Origin: an uncultured Victivallales bacterium
GTDB lineage: Bacteria > Verrucomicrobiota > Lentisphaeria > Victivallales > UBA1829
NCBI GenBank assembly: GCA_944391115.1
Contig: CALXSJ010000022.1
Location: 1-50,805, forward strand
Direction of reading: 5' to 3'
Length of the DNA: 50,805 nt
Under the pieces are notes generated by a model. The model worked only from the letters and a program-made list of their open reading frames with translations. It did not search any database and was not told the origin of the DNA. This document shows positions 25,288 to 32,243 of this stretch, in pieces. Position numbers and translations under genes: made by a program. Every line of letters begins with the position of its first letter. Within the stretch, counting starts at the first letter, position 1.

Positions 25288-27734
25288 TTTTCACCTTTTG
25301 TTGTTTGCTGTTTTGGTTCCGCAGCCGGAGACTTTTTCCCGGCTGCGCCCTTGATCCCCAGCAGAAGTTCCTCTTTGAATTTCGCGAACTCCGGCATGGC
25401 TCCATACGCGGAGACAAGGTGCCTGGCCTCATCTTTCGACCCTTTGCGCCATTTCCGCACCGCGTCTTCGACCGCATTGGAAAAATATATATTTATCATA
25501 GACTCTATTTCCGTTTTTTCAAATCCGTTTGCCGCAGTTTGCCTTGCCTCCTTCCATCTCGCCAGCGAGGCAAAGAAGGCAGGAATGGAAAAATCCAGCT
25601 TTTTCCTGCCGGCAGCATGTTTCTCCAGGGCAAGGAGTTCCGGAGAGGAAAAACGGGAAAACGGCAGATTTTCGCTCATCATGCCTTCCTGGTAGAGAAG
25701 AATGAAATCTTTTTTAATGCGCCCGACCTTCATCTTCTTTCCGGAGACGGGACTTGCAAGGGGGAAACCAGCGTATTCACGCCGGGAATCATAAATCAGC
25801 CCGTGAGCCGCCTTCATTTTCACTGCAAACTGCCACAGATCGGAAAACCAGGTCCGGAACGCGCGGGTCGGAACGCTGTAATCGGCGCTGTTCTTCAGGA
25901 AATCCGGCGGAACCAGCTCTTTTTCCAGGCGGCTGAAATCCCGGGTAAGAACAGCTTTCACAATCAACGTCCGGAAAGCTTTCCTGCAGGCCTCAAGTTT
26001 TTCCTGATAAGCCTTGAGCTCTTTCTGCTTTCGCCTGTTTTCCTCGGCAAGACGCTTTTTCCGCTGTTCCTCCTGCTTTTTCAGCAGGGCGGCCTCGGCG
26101 GCTTTCCGGTTCCGCTCGGCAAGCTGCGCCGCTCGCTCTTTTCGAAGTTTCGCAACAAGAGCGTCACGCTCCCGCACCAGAAGGGCGATTTTCCCGGACT
26201 CCTCCTCATTGAGTTTAATCCGCTCCTGAATGACGGCGCTCAGACGCGGATCCTTCGTCTCAATTCCATTCAGGTGGATGGCGGCCTGGTTCAGGAGCGT
26301 CTGCGCCCGGGCATAATGATTGTCATCGGAATATTTTTCCCCGACTAGTTTCCGTCCGGCATCCACCTCCTTCTGCGCCTGCGCTTTCAGCGTTTCCGCC
26401 AGATCCAGCGTTTTATTGATCTCCTCCTGAAGCGCCATGAACCGTTTCTCAAATTTCTTCAGGCGCCCGTAATTCTCGCTGATCTCCCGGCGCGTCGACT
26501 CCAGCACACCGAACCTCTGAGCGATCAGATAAGCATGATCCAGAGCATTTTTATATGCCTGCGGACTGGTTGTGTAGGGATCGAATCTGCAGTCGTTCAG
26601 CGCGCTGCGGGCCAGACGGTTGTTGTGCCAGACAAACAAGGCCCCAAGAATCAGGATGAAAAGAATCAGGATGAAACCGTAAAGAAGCAGGATCCAGTGT
26701 TTCTTCAGCGGCGGCCGGCGCAGAGGCTGGGAATCCGTGGCGACAGGAGTCAGACGGACCGGCTGAAGAAGCGCCTGCTCTTTCGCCAGATGTTCCTCGT
26801 AAATTCCCGCGGCGGCAAGCAGAAACTCCTCCCAGGAGGAAAAGCGCTTTCTGGGAGTCTTGCCGAGCATCCGTTTCATCAGGGCGGAAAGCTCGGGCGA
26901 AATGCAGGATCCGGGTGCGCGTTCGGACGGTTCCGGATAAGGCGCGTTGTTGTGCATGTCGAGAATCCGGTCGATGGACGGATCGTAAAACGGCACATAA
27001 CCGGTCACCATGTGATATAGGGTCGCGCCGAGCGAATAGAGATCGGTGCTCCAGGTCAATGTCTTCCCCTGAATCTGTTCGGGACTCATGTAAAACGGAG
27101 ATCCCTCCACCTCCCCGTCGATCAGGGAATCCTCGCCGGCCTCCTGCGCGATTCCCATGTCGAGAAGCATCGCCTCGTTGTCGGAATCGAGCATGATGTT
27201 CGCCGGTTTGATGTCCTTGTGAAACATCCGGTGCTTTTCCCAGATCAGCCGGAGGGCGCCGGCGATCTTGAGAACTACCGACAGCGCTTCCGCCTCGGAA
27301 AAGATTTTCCCGTCATCCAGAAGCTTTTCCAGCGTCTCTCCGCGGACATACTGCATGGCAATGTAATAAAAACCGCCGGCATTTCCGGCCTCCAGCGTCG
27401 TCACGATATTCGGATACTGGAATTTGGCGGTATTGCGCGCCTCGTTGATGAAACGTTCCGCCGCCTCCTTTTTCTCAGCAAGGGAACGTTTGAGAATTTT
27501 TATCGCAACCAGACGCTCCACGGCAACCTGATTGGCAAGGTAAACCCGTCCGGAACTTCCGGAAGCGAGCAGGCGGACTATCTCAAAACCGTTGATCGTG
27601 AATCCTTCCGGCAGAATATCGCATGCGCTGTCGACGGTAAGCTCCTCTCCGCAGTACGGGCAGACGACACGTTCCATATCGGTTGCATCGCACGAAAAAC
27701 TGTTTTCGCATCTGCTGCAGATAAATTCGCTCAT
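25284..27734 (-). CDS. Zinc-ribbon Ser/Thr protein kinase, membrane-anchored
   Basis: The 816-residue protein begins with a zinc ribbon (C6-x2-C9, C25-x2-C28). A Hanks-type kinase domain follows (about residues 50-310): glycine loop ASGSSGRVY, K79 in VAIKIL, catalytic loop HKDIKPAN (D174, N179), DMG in place of DFG (D192) and MSPE. A membrane helix (about 347-369) precedes a long charged, coiled-coil-rich C-terminal region. The arginine before the catalytic aspartate is replaced by lysine, a non-RD type. Planctomycete and Lentisphaerota kinases often share this zinc-ribbon start. The gene overlaps fabD by 4 bp and lies 61 bp after hisB. Confidence 0.93.
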   Translation of the reverse strand: MSEFICSRCENSFSCDATDMERVVCPYCGEELTVDSACDILPEGFTINGFEIVRLLASGSSGRVYLANQVAVERLVAIKILKRSLAEKKEAAERFINEARNTAKFQYPNIVTTLEAGNAGGFYYIAMQYVRGETLEKLLDDGKIFSEAEALSVVLKIAGALRLIWEKHRMFHKDIKPANIMLDSDNEAMLLDMGIAQEAGEDSLIDGEVEGSPFYMSPEQIQGKTLTWSTDLYSLGATLYHMVTGYVPFYDPSIDRILDMHNNAPYPEPSERAPGSCISPELSALMKRMLGKTPRKRFSSWEEFLLAAAGIYEEHLAKEQALLQPVRLTPVATDSQPLRRPPLKKHWILLLYGFILILFILILGALFVWHNNRLARSALNDCRFDPYTTSPQAYKNALDHAYLIAQRFGVLESTRREISENYGRLKKFEKRFMALQEEINKTLDLAETLKAQAQKEVDAGRKLVGEKYSDDNHYARAQTLLNQAAIHLNGIETKDPRLSAVIQERIKLNEEESGKIALLVRERDALVAKLRKERAAQLAERNRKAAEAALLKKQEEQRKKRLAEENRRKQKELKAYQEKLEACRKAFRTLIVKAVLTRDFSRLEKELVPPDFLKNSADYSVPTRAFRTWFSDLWQFAVKMKAAHGLIYDSRREYAGFPLASPVSGKKMKVGRIKKDFILLYQEGMMSENLPFSRFSSPELLALEKHAAGRKKLDFSIPAFFASLARWKEARQTAANGFEKTEIESMINIYFSNAVEDAVRKWRKGSKDEARHLVSAYGAMPEFAKFKEELLLGIKGAAGKKSPAAEPKQQTTKGEK

Positions 27735-27795
27735 TCGGCAGAATCCTTGCTCCCGGCACGCACTGCGCCGTTGTGCCCCCGCTGTTGATTATGGA

Positions 27796-28380
27796 TTAGA
27801 GAGAACCTTTTGTCGAGGGAATTCCCGTTTCCCTCGGATCCAGCTCGACCGCCTGGGAAAGCGCCCTGCCGAGCCCTTTGAAAACCGCCTCAAACACATG
27901 ATGCACTTCCGCGCCCTTGAGAAGCTGAACATGAAGATTGATTCCCCCTTTGACGCAGAACGCCTGGAAAAACTCCTTGAACAGCGCGGTGTCCAGATCG
28001 CGGATCCGCGCCGCAGGCGGAACCAGATCATATACCAGATACGGTCTGCCGGAAAGATCCAGCGCGACCAGAGCGAGCGACTCATCCATGGGAAGCAGAA
28101 AATTTCCATAACGGCGAATGCCTTTTTTATCTCCGAGCGCCCGGGCGGTCACTTCGCCGAGCACCAGTCCGAGATCCTCCATCGTATGATGGCAGTCCAC
28201 CTCCAGATCGCCTTTTGCCGTAAGTTCCAAATCGAATTTCCCATGCTTTGCAAAAAGCGTCAGCATATGATCCATGAAAGCGATGCCCGTGGAAATACTG
28301 GATTTTCCCTCCCCGTCAAGATTGATGGACGCCCGGATCTCCGTTTCCCGCGTGGCGCGTTCCGCACTGCCTTGTCTCAT
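27796..28380 (-). CDS. hisB: Imidazoleglycerol-phosphate dehydratase
   Basis: The 194-residue enzyme catalyses the sixth step of histidine synthesis. The metal-binding motifs are present: DCHHTMEDLG and VHHVFEAVFKGLG, plus the family's GIAFMDHML. It is a monofunctional type without the phosphatase domain found in enterics. It stands alone from other his genes and is followed 61 bp later by the kinase gene, so it may lead the fab transcript. Confidence 0.97.
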   Translation of the reverse strand: MRQGSAERATRETEIRASINLDGEGKSSISTGIAFMDHMLTLFAKHGKFDLELTAKGDLEVDCHHTMEDLGLVLGEVTARALGDKKGIRRYGNFLLPMDESLALVALDLSGRPYLVYDLVPPAARIRDLDTALFKEFFQAFCVKGGINLHVQLLKGAEVHHVFEAVFKGLGRALSQAVELDPRETGIPSTKGSL

Positions 28381-28413
28381 AATGATATGGTCCTCCCGTT
28401 TTTCCTCATCGAC

Positions 28414-28442
28414 AATTTACTTTGTTAAATAGTGTTTGTCAA
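28414..28442 (-). promoter_or_regulatory. hisB promoter
   Basis: On the minus strand TTGACA (28437-28442) and TAAATT (28414-28419) are spaced exactly 17 bp. A GACAA/TTGTC inverted pair flanks the region. No other strong promoter was seen before the kinase-fab genes, so it may drive them as well. Confidence 0.65.
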
Positions 28443-28472
28443 CGTCTTTCGGAAACAAATCGCATTCTTAAA

Positions 28473-28545
28473 GCGGCAGGACTCACGGGAAAGCGCGAAG
28501 CAACTTATGGAAAGAACGCCCGCTTCGCATGCGTCCGTCCATGCG
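28473..28545 (+). repeat. Diverged copy of dispersed intergenic repeat, with hairpin
   Basis: Positions 28473-28500 match the core of the dispersed repeat seen near 32.1 and 50.4-50.6 kb (GCGGCAGGACT, AC, GGAAAGC, CGAA, three differences over about 25 nt). A 6-bp hairpin with arms CGCATG and CATGCG lies at 28526-28545. The element lies just beyond the 3' end of the MFS gene. Confidence 0.6.
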
Positions 28546-28556
28546 GCGGCACTGCG

Positions 28557-29798
28557 TCAGACGTCCTCTTCGCGGAAATCCGAAAAACGCTTCATAACCC
28601 GGAGAATCAGAAACATGATCAGAATGAAAAAGACCGGCCCGACCACAAACAGATACCGGATTCCGAGAAACTTCGTCACGATTCCGCCCGCCAGAGGCGC
28701 GACAAACCATCCGAAGGATCGCGCCGATGCCGCCCATCCGAAGATCAGGCCGCGGGTCTGCGGAATCGTTTTGCGGCAGAGCCAGATCTGAAGGGCAGGA
28801 TCCAGTCCGCTGCTGGCGAAAATCATCGCGAAGCGGGCGCCGAACAGAAACAGCATGCTGTGCGCAAAGGTAAGGCTGAACATGAATCCGGCGGTCAGCA
28901 AAGCGGAAAAGATCGCGATCATGCCAGGCGGGTGCCTGTCCGCCAGGTACCCCAGCAGAAATCCGGAAAGCACGCCGGCGATTCCGCAGAAGGCCTGCAG
29001 CGCGCCCGTCCATGCGGACGCTCCGTCGATCCCCCCGTTGATATCCTGAACGAAAAGCGGAATGAACGAGGAGTCGAACTGGCGCGCAAACATCACAGCA
29101 CCCATCAGGAACAGAAGCGGAAGCGCAAGCGCAAGATGCCGCCGCTTCGGCGTAATCGAACTGAAAAAGCCGCGATGGCTGTGCAGCAGCGGAACAAAAT
29201 ATTCATGCACGCCGAACAGTACCAGAAAAAACGGAATCAGCATCAGGAATCCGGAAATGAGAAATGCCGTCCGGTAGCCGAAGTACTCCGCCGCGAAACC
29301 GCCGATGAAAGCGCCGGTCAGCGCACCGGAAAACACCGCGCTGTTCAGCGAGCCGAGCGCGAAGCCGCTGTGCTCTTCCGGCGTATGAGTGGCGACCAGC
29401 GTCTGCGCGGCGGAAACCGAGCCGCAAAGCGCGCCCTGCACCAGACGCAGCAGAATCAGATAGACCGGAGCATGAACCACTCCCATCAGACCGAGGACGA
29501 TCACGCCGCCGAGATAGGAGCGCAGCAGCATCTTCCGTCTGCCGTACTTATCCGCAAGCGCCCCCCAGACGGGGGCAAACAGCATCATGGTCAGCGGGGT
29601 TCCGGCTCCGAACAGCGCCACCCAGAAATCGATGCCGGTGCGCGTCACCCCCATTTCCTGCATGTAGAACGGCGCAAAAGGAAGCCCGAAGGCAAATCCG
29701 ATCTGGGAGAAAAACTGCGCAATCCAGACCATCGCAAGATTTTTCTTCCATGTGCGACCGAAATCCGGCTTCTCCGGAAACGAGTTGTCCGAATCCAT
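28557..29798 (-). CDS. MFS transporter
   Basis: The 413-residue protein has about twelve membrane helices and the MFS loop motif GALADKYGRRKM between helices 2 and 3, with a second related loop LGYLADRHPPG. It resembles the multidrug (TetA-like) group of proton-driven exporters. AAGGTAAGGA precedes the ATG. It is divergent from a GntR-family regulator, which may control it. The substrate is not known. Confidence 0.88.
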   Translation of the reverse strand: MDSDNSFPEKPDFGRTWKKNLAMVWIAQFFSQIGFAFGLPFAPFYMQEMGVTRTGIDFWVALFGAGTPLTMMLFAPVWGALADKYGRRKMLLRSYLGGVIVLGLMGVVHAPVYLILLRLVQGALCGSVSAAQTLVATHTPEEHSGFALGSLNSAVFSGALTGAFIGGFAAEYFGYRTAFLISGFLMLIPFFLVLFGVHEYFVPLLHSHRGFFSSITPKRRHLALALPLLFLMGAVMFARQFDSSFIPLFVQDINGGIDGASAWTGALQAFCGIAGVLSGFLLGYLADRHPPGMIAIFSALLTAGFMFSLTFAHSMLFLFGARFAMIFASSGLDPALQIWLCRKTIPQTRGLIFGWAASARSFGWFVAPLAGGIVTKFLGIRYLFVVGPVFFILIMFLILRVMKRFSDFREEDV

Positions 29799-29878
29799 CT
29801 TTCAAAAAGTCCTTACCTTGTATTGCTCAAACGGAAACTCTACATCCCATCCGGAAATTTTGCAAATCAGAATCCGGA

Positions 29879-29901
29879 AATACTTTAAATTTTAAAGTAT
29901 T
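29879..29901. promoter_or_regulatory. Perfect 23-nt palindrome upstream of MFS gene
   Basis: Arms AATACTTTAAA and TTTAAAGTATT are fully complementary around one central T. It lies 81 bp before the MFS start and is most simply a binding site for a dimeric regulator, possibly the neighbouring GntR protein. Confidence 0.55.
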
Positions 29902-30044
29902 GAATCGCCAGCGGAGCACACTCTTCCGTGCTGAATCATGAGAGCTCCTTCATTGCCGATGGCAATCCGCACCATGCATGGCGCGCGCCGGACTTCTCCA
30001 CGCAGCGGCAGCTCCTGCCGGATTTGCGGCACTGCATCAGGAAC

Positions 30045-30074
30045 ATCCAGAAAAAAAACAGTTTTTTTCTGGAT
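30045..30074. repeat. 13-bp perfect A/T-tract inverted repeat
   Basis: Arms ATCCAGAAAAAAA (30045-30057) and TTTTTTTCTGGAT (30062-30074) flank ACAG. It lies just before the -35 box of the GntR promoter and could act as a curved A-tract (UP-like) element or as a terminator-like hairpin in either direction. Confidence 0.55.
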
Positions 30075-30079
30075 TGCCC

Positions 30080-30120
30080 TTGACACTTAAGTATACCGGG
30101 GTTTATACTGGATAAGTATA
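30080..30120 (+). promoter_or_regulatory. GntR-creatininase promoter with operators
   Basis: TTGACA (30080-30085) and TATACT (30104-30109) are spaced 18 bp. AGTATA (30090-30095) and TATACT (30104-30109) form an inverted repeat over the spacer and -10, and a third half-site AGTATA lies at 30115-30120. The eight-base AAGTATAC occurs twice, 25 bp apart. Autoregulation by the GntR protein is the simplest reading. Confidence 0.7.
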
Positions 30121-30133
30121 CAAGGAAGTCATC

Positions 30134-31198
30134 ATGCGGCCACCGGTGAAAAGAGATAAAATCGCAAATGAGCTCAAGGCGCGGATTCTCGGCGGAATCC
30201 TGCCGCCCGGCGGCCGCATTCCCGCGGAACAGGAGCTCGCGCACCAGTGGAACGTTGCGCGGGACACCCTGCGGGACGCTCTCCGGATTCTGGAGGAGGA
30301 ACGCCTGATCGAACGGATTCCGGGCAGAGGAACCTTCGTCCGCGCCCGGACGGAAAAAGAGCCGGGAAATGTCGTCACGTTCCTGCTTCCGTGCGCGGAT
30401 ATTCTGGCGGACCGGATCGGCTATCGGACCTCGCTGATTACAAGGGAAATGCTCTGCGGCGCAATGATGGAAGGCGGCAAGCAGAAGCTCCGGATTGAAA
30501 CCGTCGCCGTCTCTCCGACGAACCGGAACGACGACATCGACTGGCATGCACTCTCCCATCTGGAGGCATCCGCAAAAGTCATTGTCTTCACGCTCTGGTA
30601 CCGCCCGCTCTTTTCCTTTCTCGCCGAACGGAAATGCCGTGTCGCACTGATTACGGCGGGAAGCGAGAACCGCCGCGCCGCGCAAAGCGGTCTCACCGGC
30701 GGCTGGATTCATCTGCACGAGAACGTCCCCGCCGTCATGCGGACGGCGGATGCTTTCCTCCGCACGGAATATGAATGCGGACGCACCTGTGCAATCCTGC
30801 AGAACTACGCGGGGGAAATGCAGGAAGGGTTCGATCTGTTTCCGGACGCGCCCTGTTCCGAGCTCCTGTTTTTCACGCAGGCGGAACACGACCGGAAATA
30901 CCGGGAACAGATGAATGCCCTGTATCGGCGCTTCCGCTTCGACGGGCTGTTTCTGCAGACGCCCTGTCTGCACGCCTTCGACTACTCCCGCTCGCTGAAT
31001 GCGAATCTCGGCCTGCCGGAAAGGGTCCGGATCCTCACTTACTGCGAAACGCCGTACAACACGCGTCTGCCAGTCCGGATCCCCGCCCTGAATTTCAATT
31101 TCCGCGAACTCGGGGCGGCGGCGGTCCGCCTTCTGAAGACATCCGGGGAAAATACGCCGGATTACGTGATTGAGCCATTCATCGACTTCTTTCAATAA
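30134..31198 (+). CDS. GntR-family regulator with LacI-like sensor domain
   Basis: The 354-residue protein starts behind AAGGAAG. Residues about 5-75 are a GntR winged helix (KIANELKARILGGILPPGGRIPAEQELAHQWNVARDTLRDALRI followed by a GRGTFV wing). The rest is a periplasmic-binding-protein-like sensor, an arrangement found in sugar-responsive regulators such as AraR. It heads an operon with a creatininase-family gene 24 bp downstream and is divergent from the MFS gene. Operator-like repeats lie on its own promoter. The ligand is unknown. Confidence 0.9.
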   Translation: MRPPVKRDKIANELKARILGGILPPGGRIPAEQELAHQWNVARDTLRDALRILEEERLIERIPGRGTFVRARTEKEPGNVVTFLLPCADILADRIGYRTSLITREMLCGAMMEGGKQKLRIETVAVSPTNRNDDIDWHALSHLEASAKVIVFTLWYRPLFSFLAERKCRVALITAGSENRRAAQSGLTGGWIHLHENVPAVMRTADAFLRTEYECGRTCAILQNYAGEMQEGFDLFPDAPCSELLFFTQAEHDRKYREQMNALYRRFRFDGLFLQTPCLHAFDYSRSLNANLGLPERVRILTYCETPYNTRLPVRIPALNFNFRELGAAAVRLLKTSGENTPDYVIEPFIDFFQ

Positions 31199-31222
31199 AC
31201 ACACAATAAGGAGGAATATGAA

Positions 31223-32077
31223 ATGAGAACGCATGCAATGGGGGAAATGACCGTCAAGGAGATCCGCGAGTATCTCAAAACCAATCAGACGATCATCCTG
31301 CCCTACGGCGTCGTCGAGCAGCACGGCTACCATCTGCCGCTGAGCATGGACATTCACAATGCGGAGGTTCCGTCCTACGCGCTGGCGGAAAAACTCGGCT
31401 GCATCGTCGCCCCGCCGCTCAACTACTGCTTCTCCGGCGGCCAGCTTCCCGGCACGATCAACGTGCGCCCGACCACCTTCTGCGCCATGGTCTGCGACAT
31501 CGTCGAATCCCTTGCGAACCAGGGATTCCTGAACATCCTGATCTTTCCCGGACACGGGGGAACGGAGAGCCTGGATCAGCTCCGGGAGTCCCTGCGCATC
31601 CTGAAATGGCTCAATCCCGCGCTGGAAAAAGTCATGATCATGATTCTCCGCCGGGGCGAATTCTGGCAGCGGCCGAAGGAACCGGGAAGGACCGGAAGCG
31701 ATTTCCATGCGGGCGACGCCGAAACCTCTCTGATGCTGGCATACCGGCGGAATCTGGTTCAGCTCGATCAGCTGGAACTCGACGAAAAAGAACTCGCTGA
31801 AAAAATGCGCCACGATCAGAATGCATATCAGATCTGCACGACCCTCAGCGGAAGACCGCAGGAGATCGCCACCACGCGCCAGCGCCCCGAAATCAAGGTC
31901 GGCGTCATGGGATATCCGGAAGACGCAACGGCGGAGCGCGGAATCGAAAATCTGGAAAATTCCATCGCGCCGATGGCGGAAATGCTCCGGCAGGCAATCG
32001 CCGAAGCCGAGGAAAACCGCAGAACCGGAAAACGCATTGAAGTGCAATCCCCCGTGCTCGGAAACAACGGAAAATGA
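31223..32077 (+). CDS. Creatininase-family amidohydrolase
   Basis: The 284-residue protein has the creatininase metal site: E32 and H34 in VVEQHG, D43 and H45 in SMDIHN, H111 and E115 in PGHGGTES, and the motif HAGDAETSLML. The family includes creatininase and enzymes of flavin, riboflavin and mycofactocin pathways, so creatinine is not necessarily the substrate. GGAGG precedes the start. It is likely cotranscribed with the upstream GntR gene and regulated by it. Confidence 0.88.
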   Translation: MRTHAMGEMTVKEIREYLKTNQTIILPYGVVEQHGYHLPLSMDIHNAEVPSYALAEKLGCIVAPPLNYCFSGGQLPGTINVRPTTFCAMVCDIVESLANQGFLNILIFPGHGGTESLDQLRESLRILKWLNPALEKVMIMILRRGEFWQRPKEPGRTGSDFHAGDAETSLMLAYRRNLVQLDQLELDEKELAEKMRHDQNAYQICTTLSGRPQEIATTRQRPEIKVGVMGYPEDATAERGIENLENSIAPMAEMLRQAIAEAEENRRTGKRIEVQSPVLGNNGK

Positions 32078-32200
32078 ACTGCCGCGGGGCTATGCCCGCG
32101 GAATTTTGGAATTCCGCCTGCGGCGACCGGCTTGCGCAGCTGGACCGCGACAGGACTGACAGGAGAGCACGAAGCTTTTTTGCGATGCATGGCATCGCGG
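32078..32200. repeat. Chain of hairpins containing a dispersed repeat copy
   Basis: Between two convergent genes, five hairpins follow one another: 7-bp arms CCGCGGG/CCCGCGG (32082-32101), CGGAATT/AATTCCG (32099-32116), CGCC/GGCG (32115-32125), CCGGCT/AGCTGG (32127-32143, one G-T) and GCGATGC/GCATCGC (32182-32198). Positions 32115-32173 match the repeat at 50559-50617 at about nine of ten positions. No gene was seen here. Confidence 0.75.
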
Positions 32201-32243
32201 GATTCAGCTTTTTAAAAACGGAAGTCTCGTCCGCGGGAATGCG

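Larger units (their letters stand above)
29799..30133. other. 335-bp divergent control region, no gene
   Basis: Between the MFS and GntR genes there is no supportable reading frame. It holds a perfect 23-nt palindrome (29879-29901), several perfect hairpins (arms at 29952/29961, 29972-29981, 29980-29989 and 30006/30015), a 13-bp A-tract/T-tract stem (30045-30074), and the promoter and operators of the GntR gene. This is a high density of inverted repeats. Confidence 0.8.

Noticed and set aside
29892-30086. Possible 64-residue minus-strand gene in the MFS-GntR gap
   Set aside because: No ribosome site or family resemblance, and it is made largely of inverted repeats and the A/T-tract palindrome.
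29936-32047. 703-residue open frame opposite the GntR and creatininase genes
   Set aside because: Covers two well-supported genes on the other strand and their promoter.
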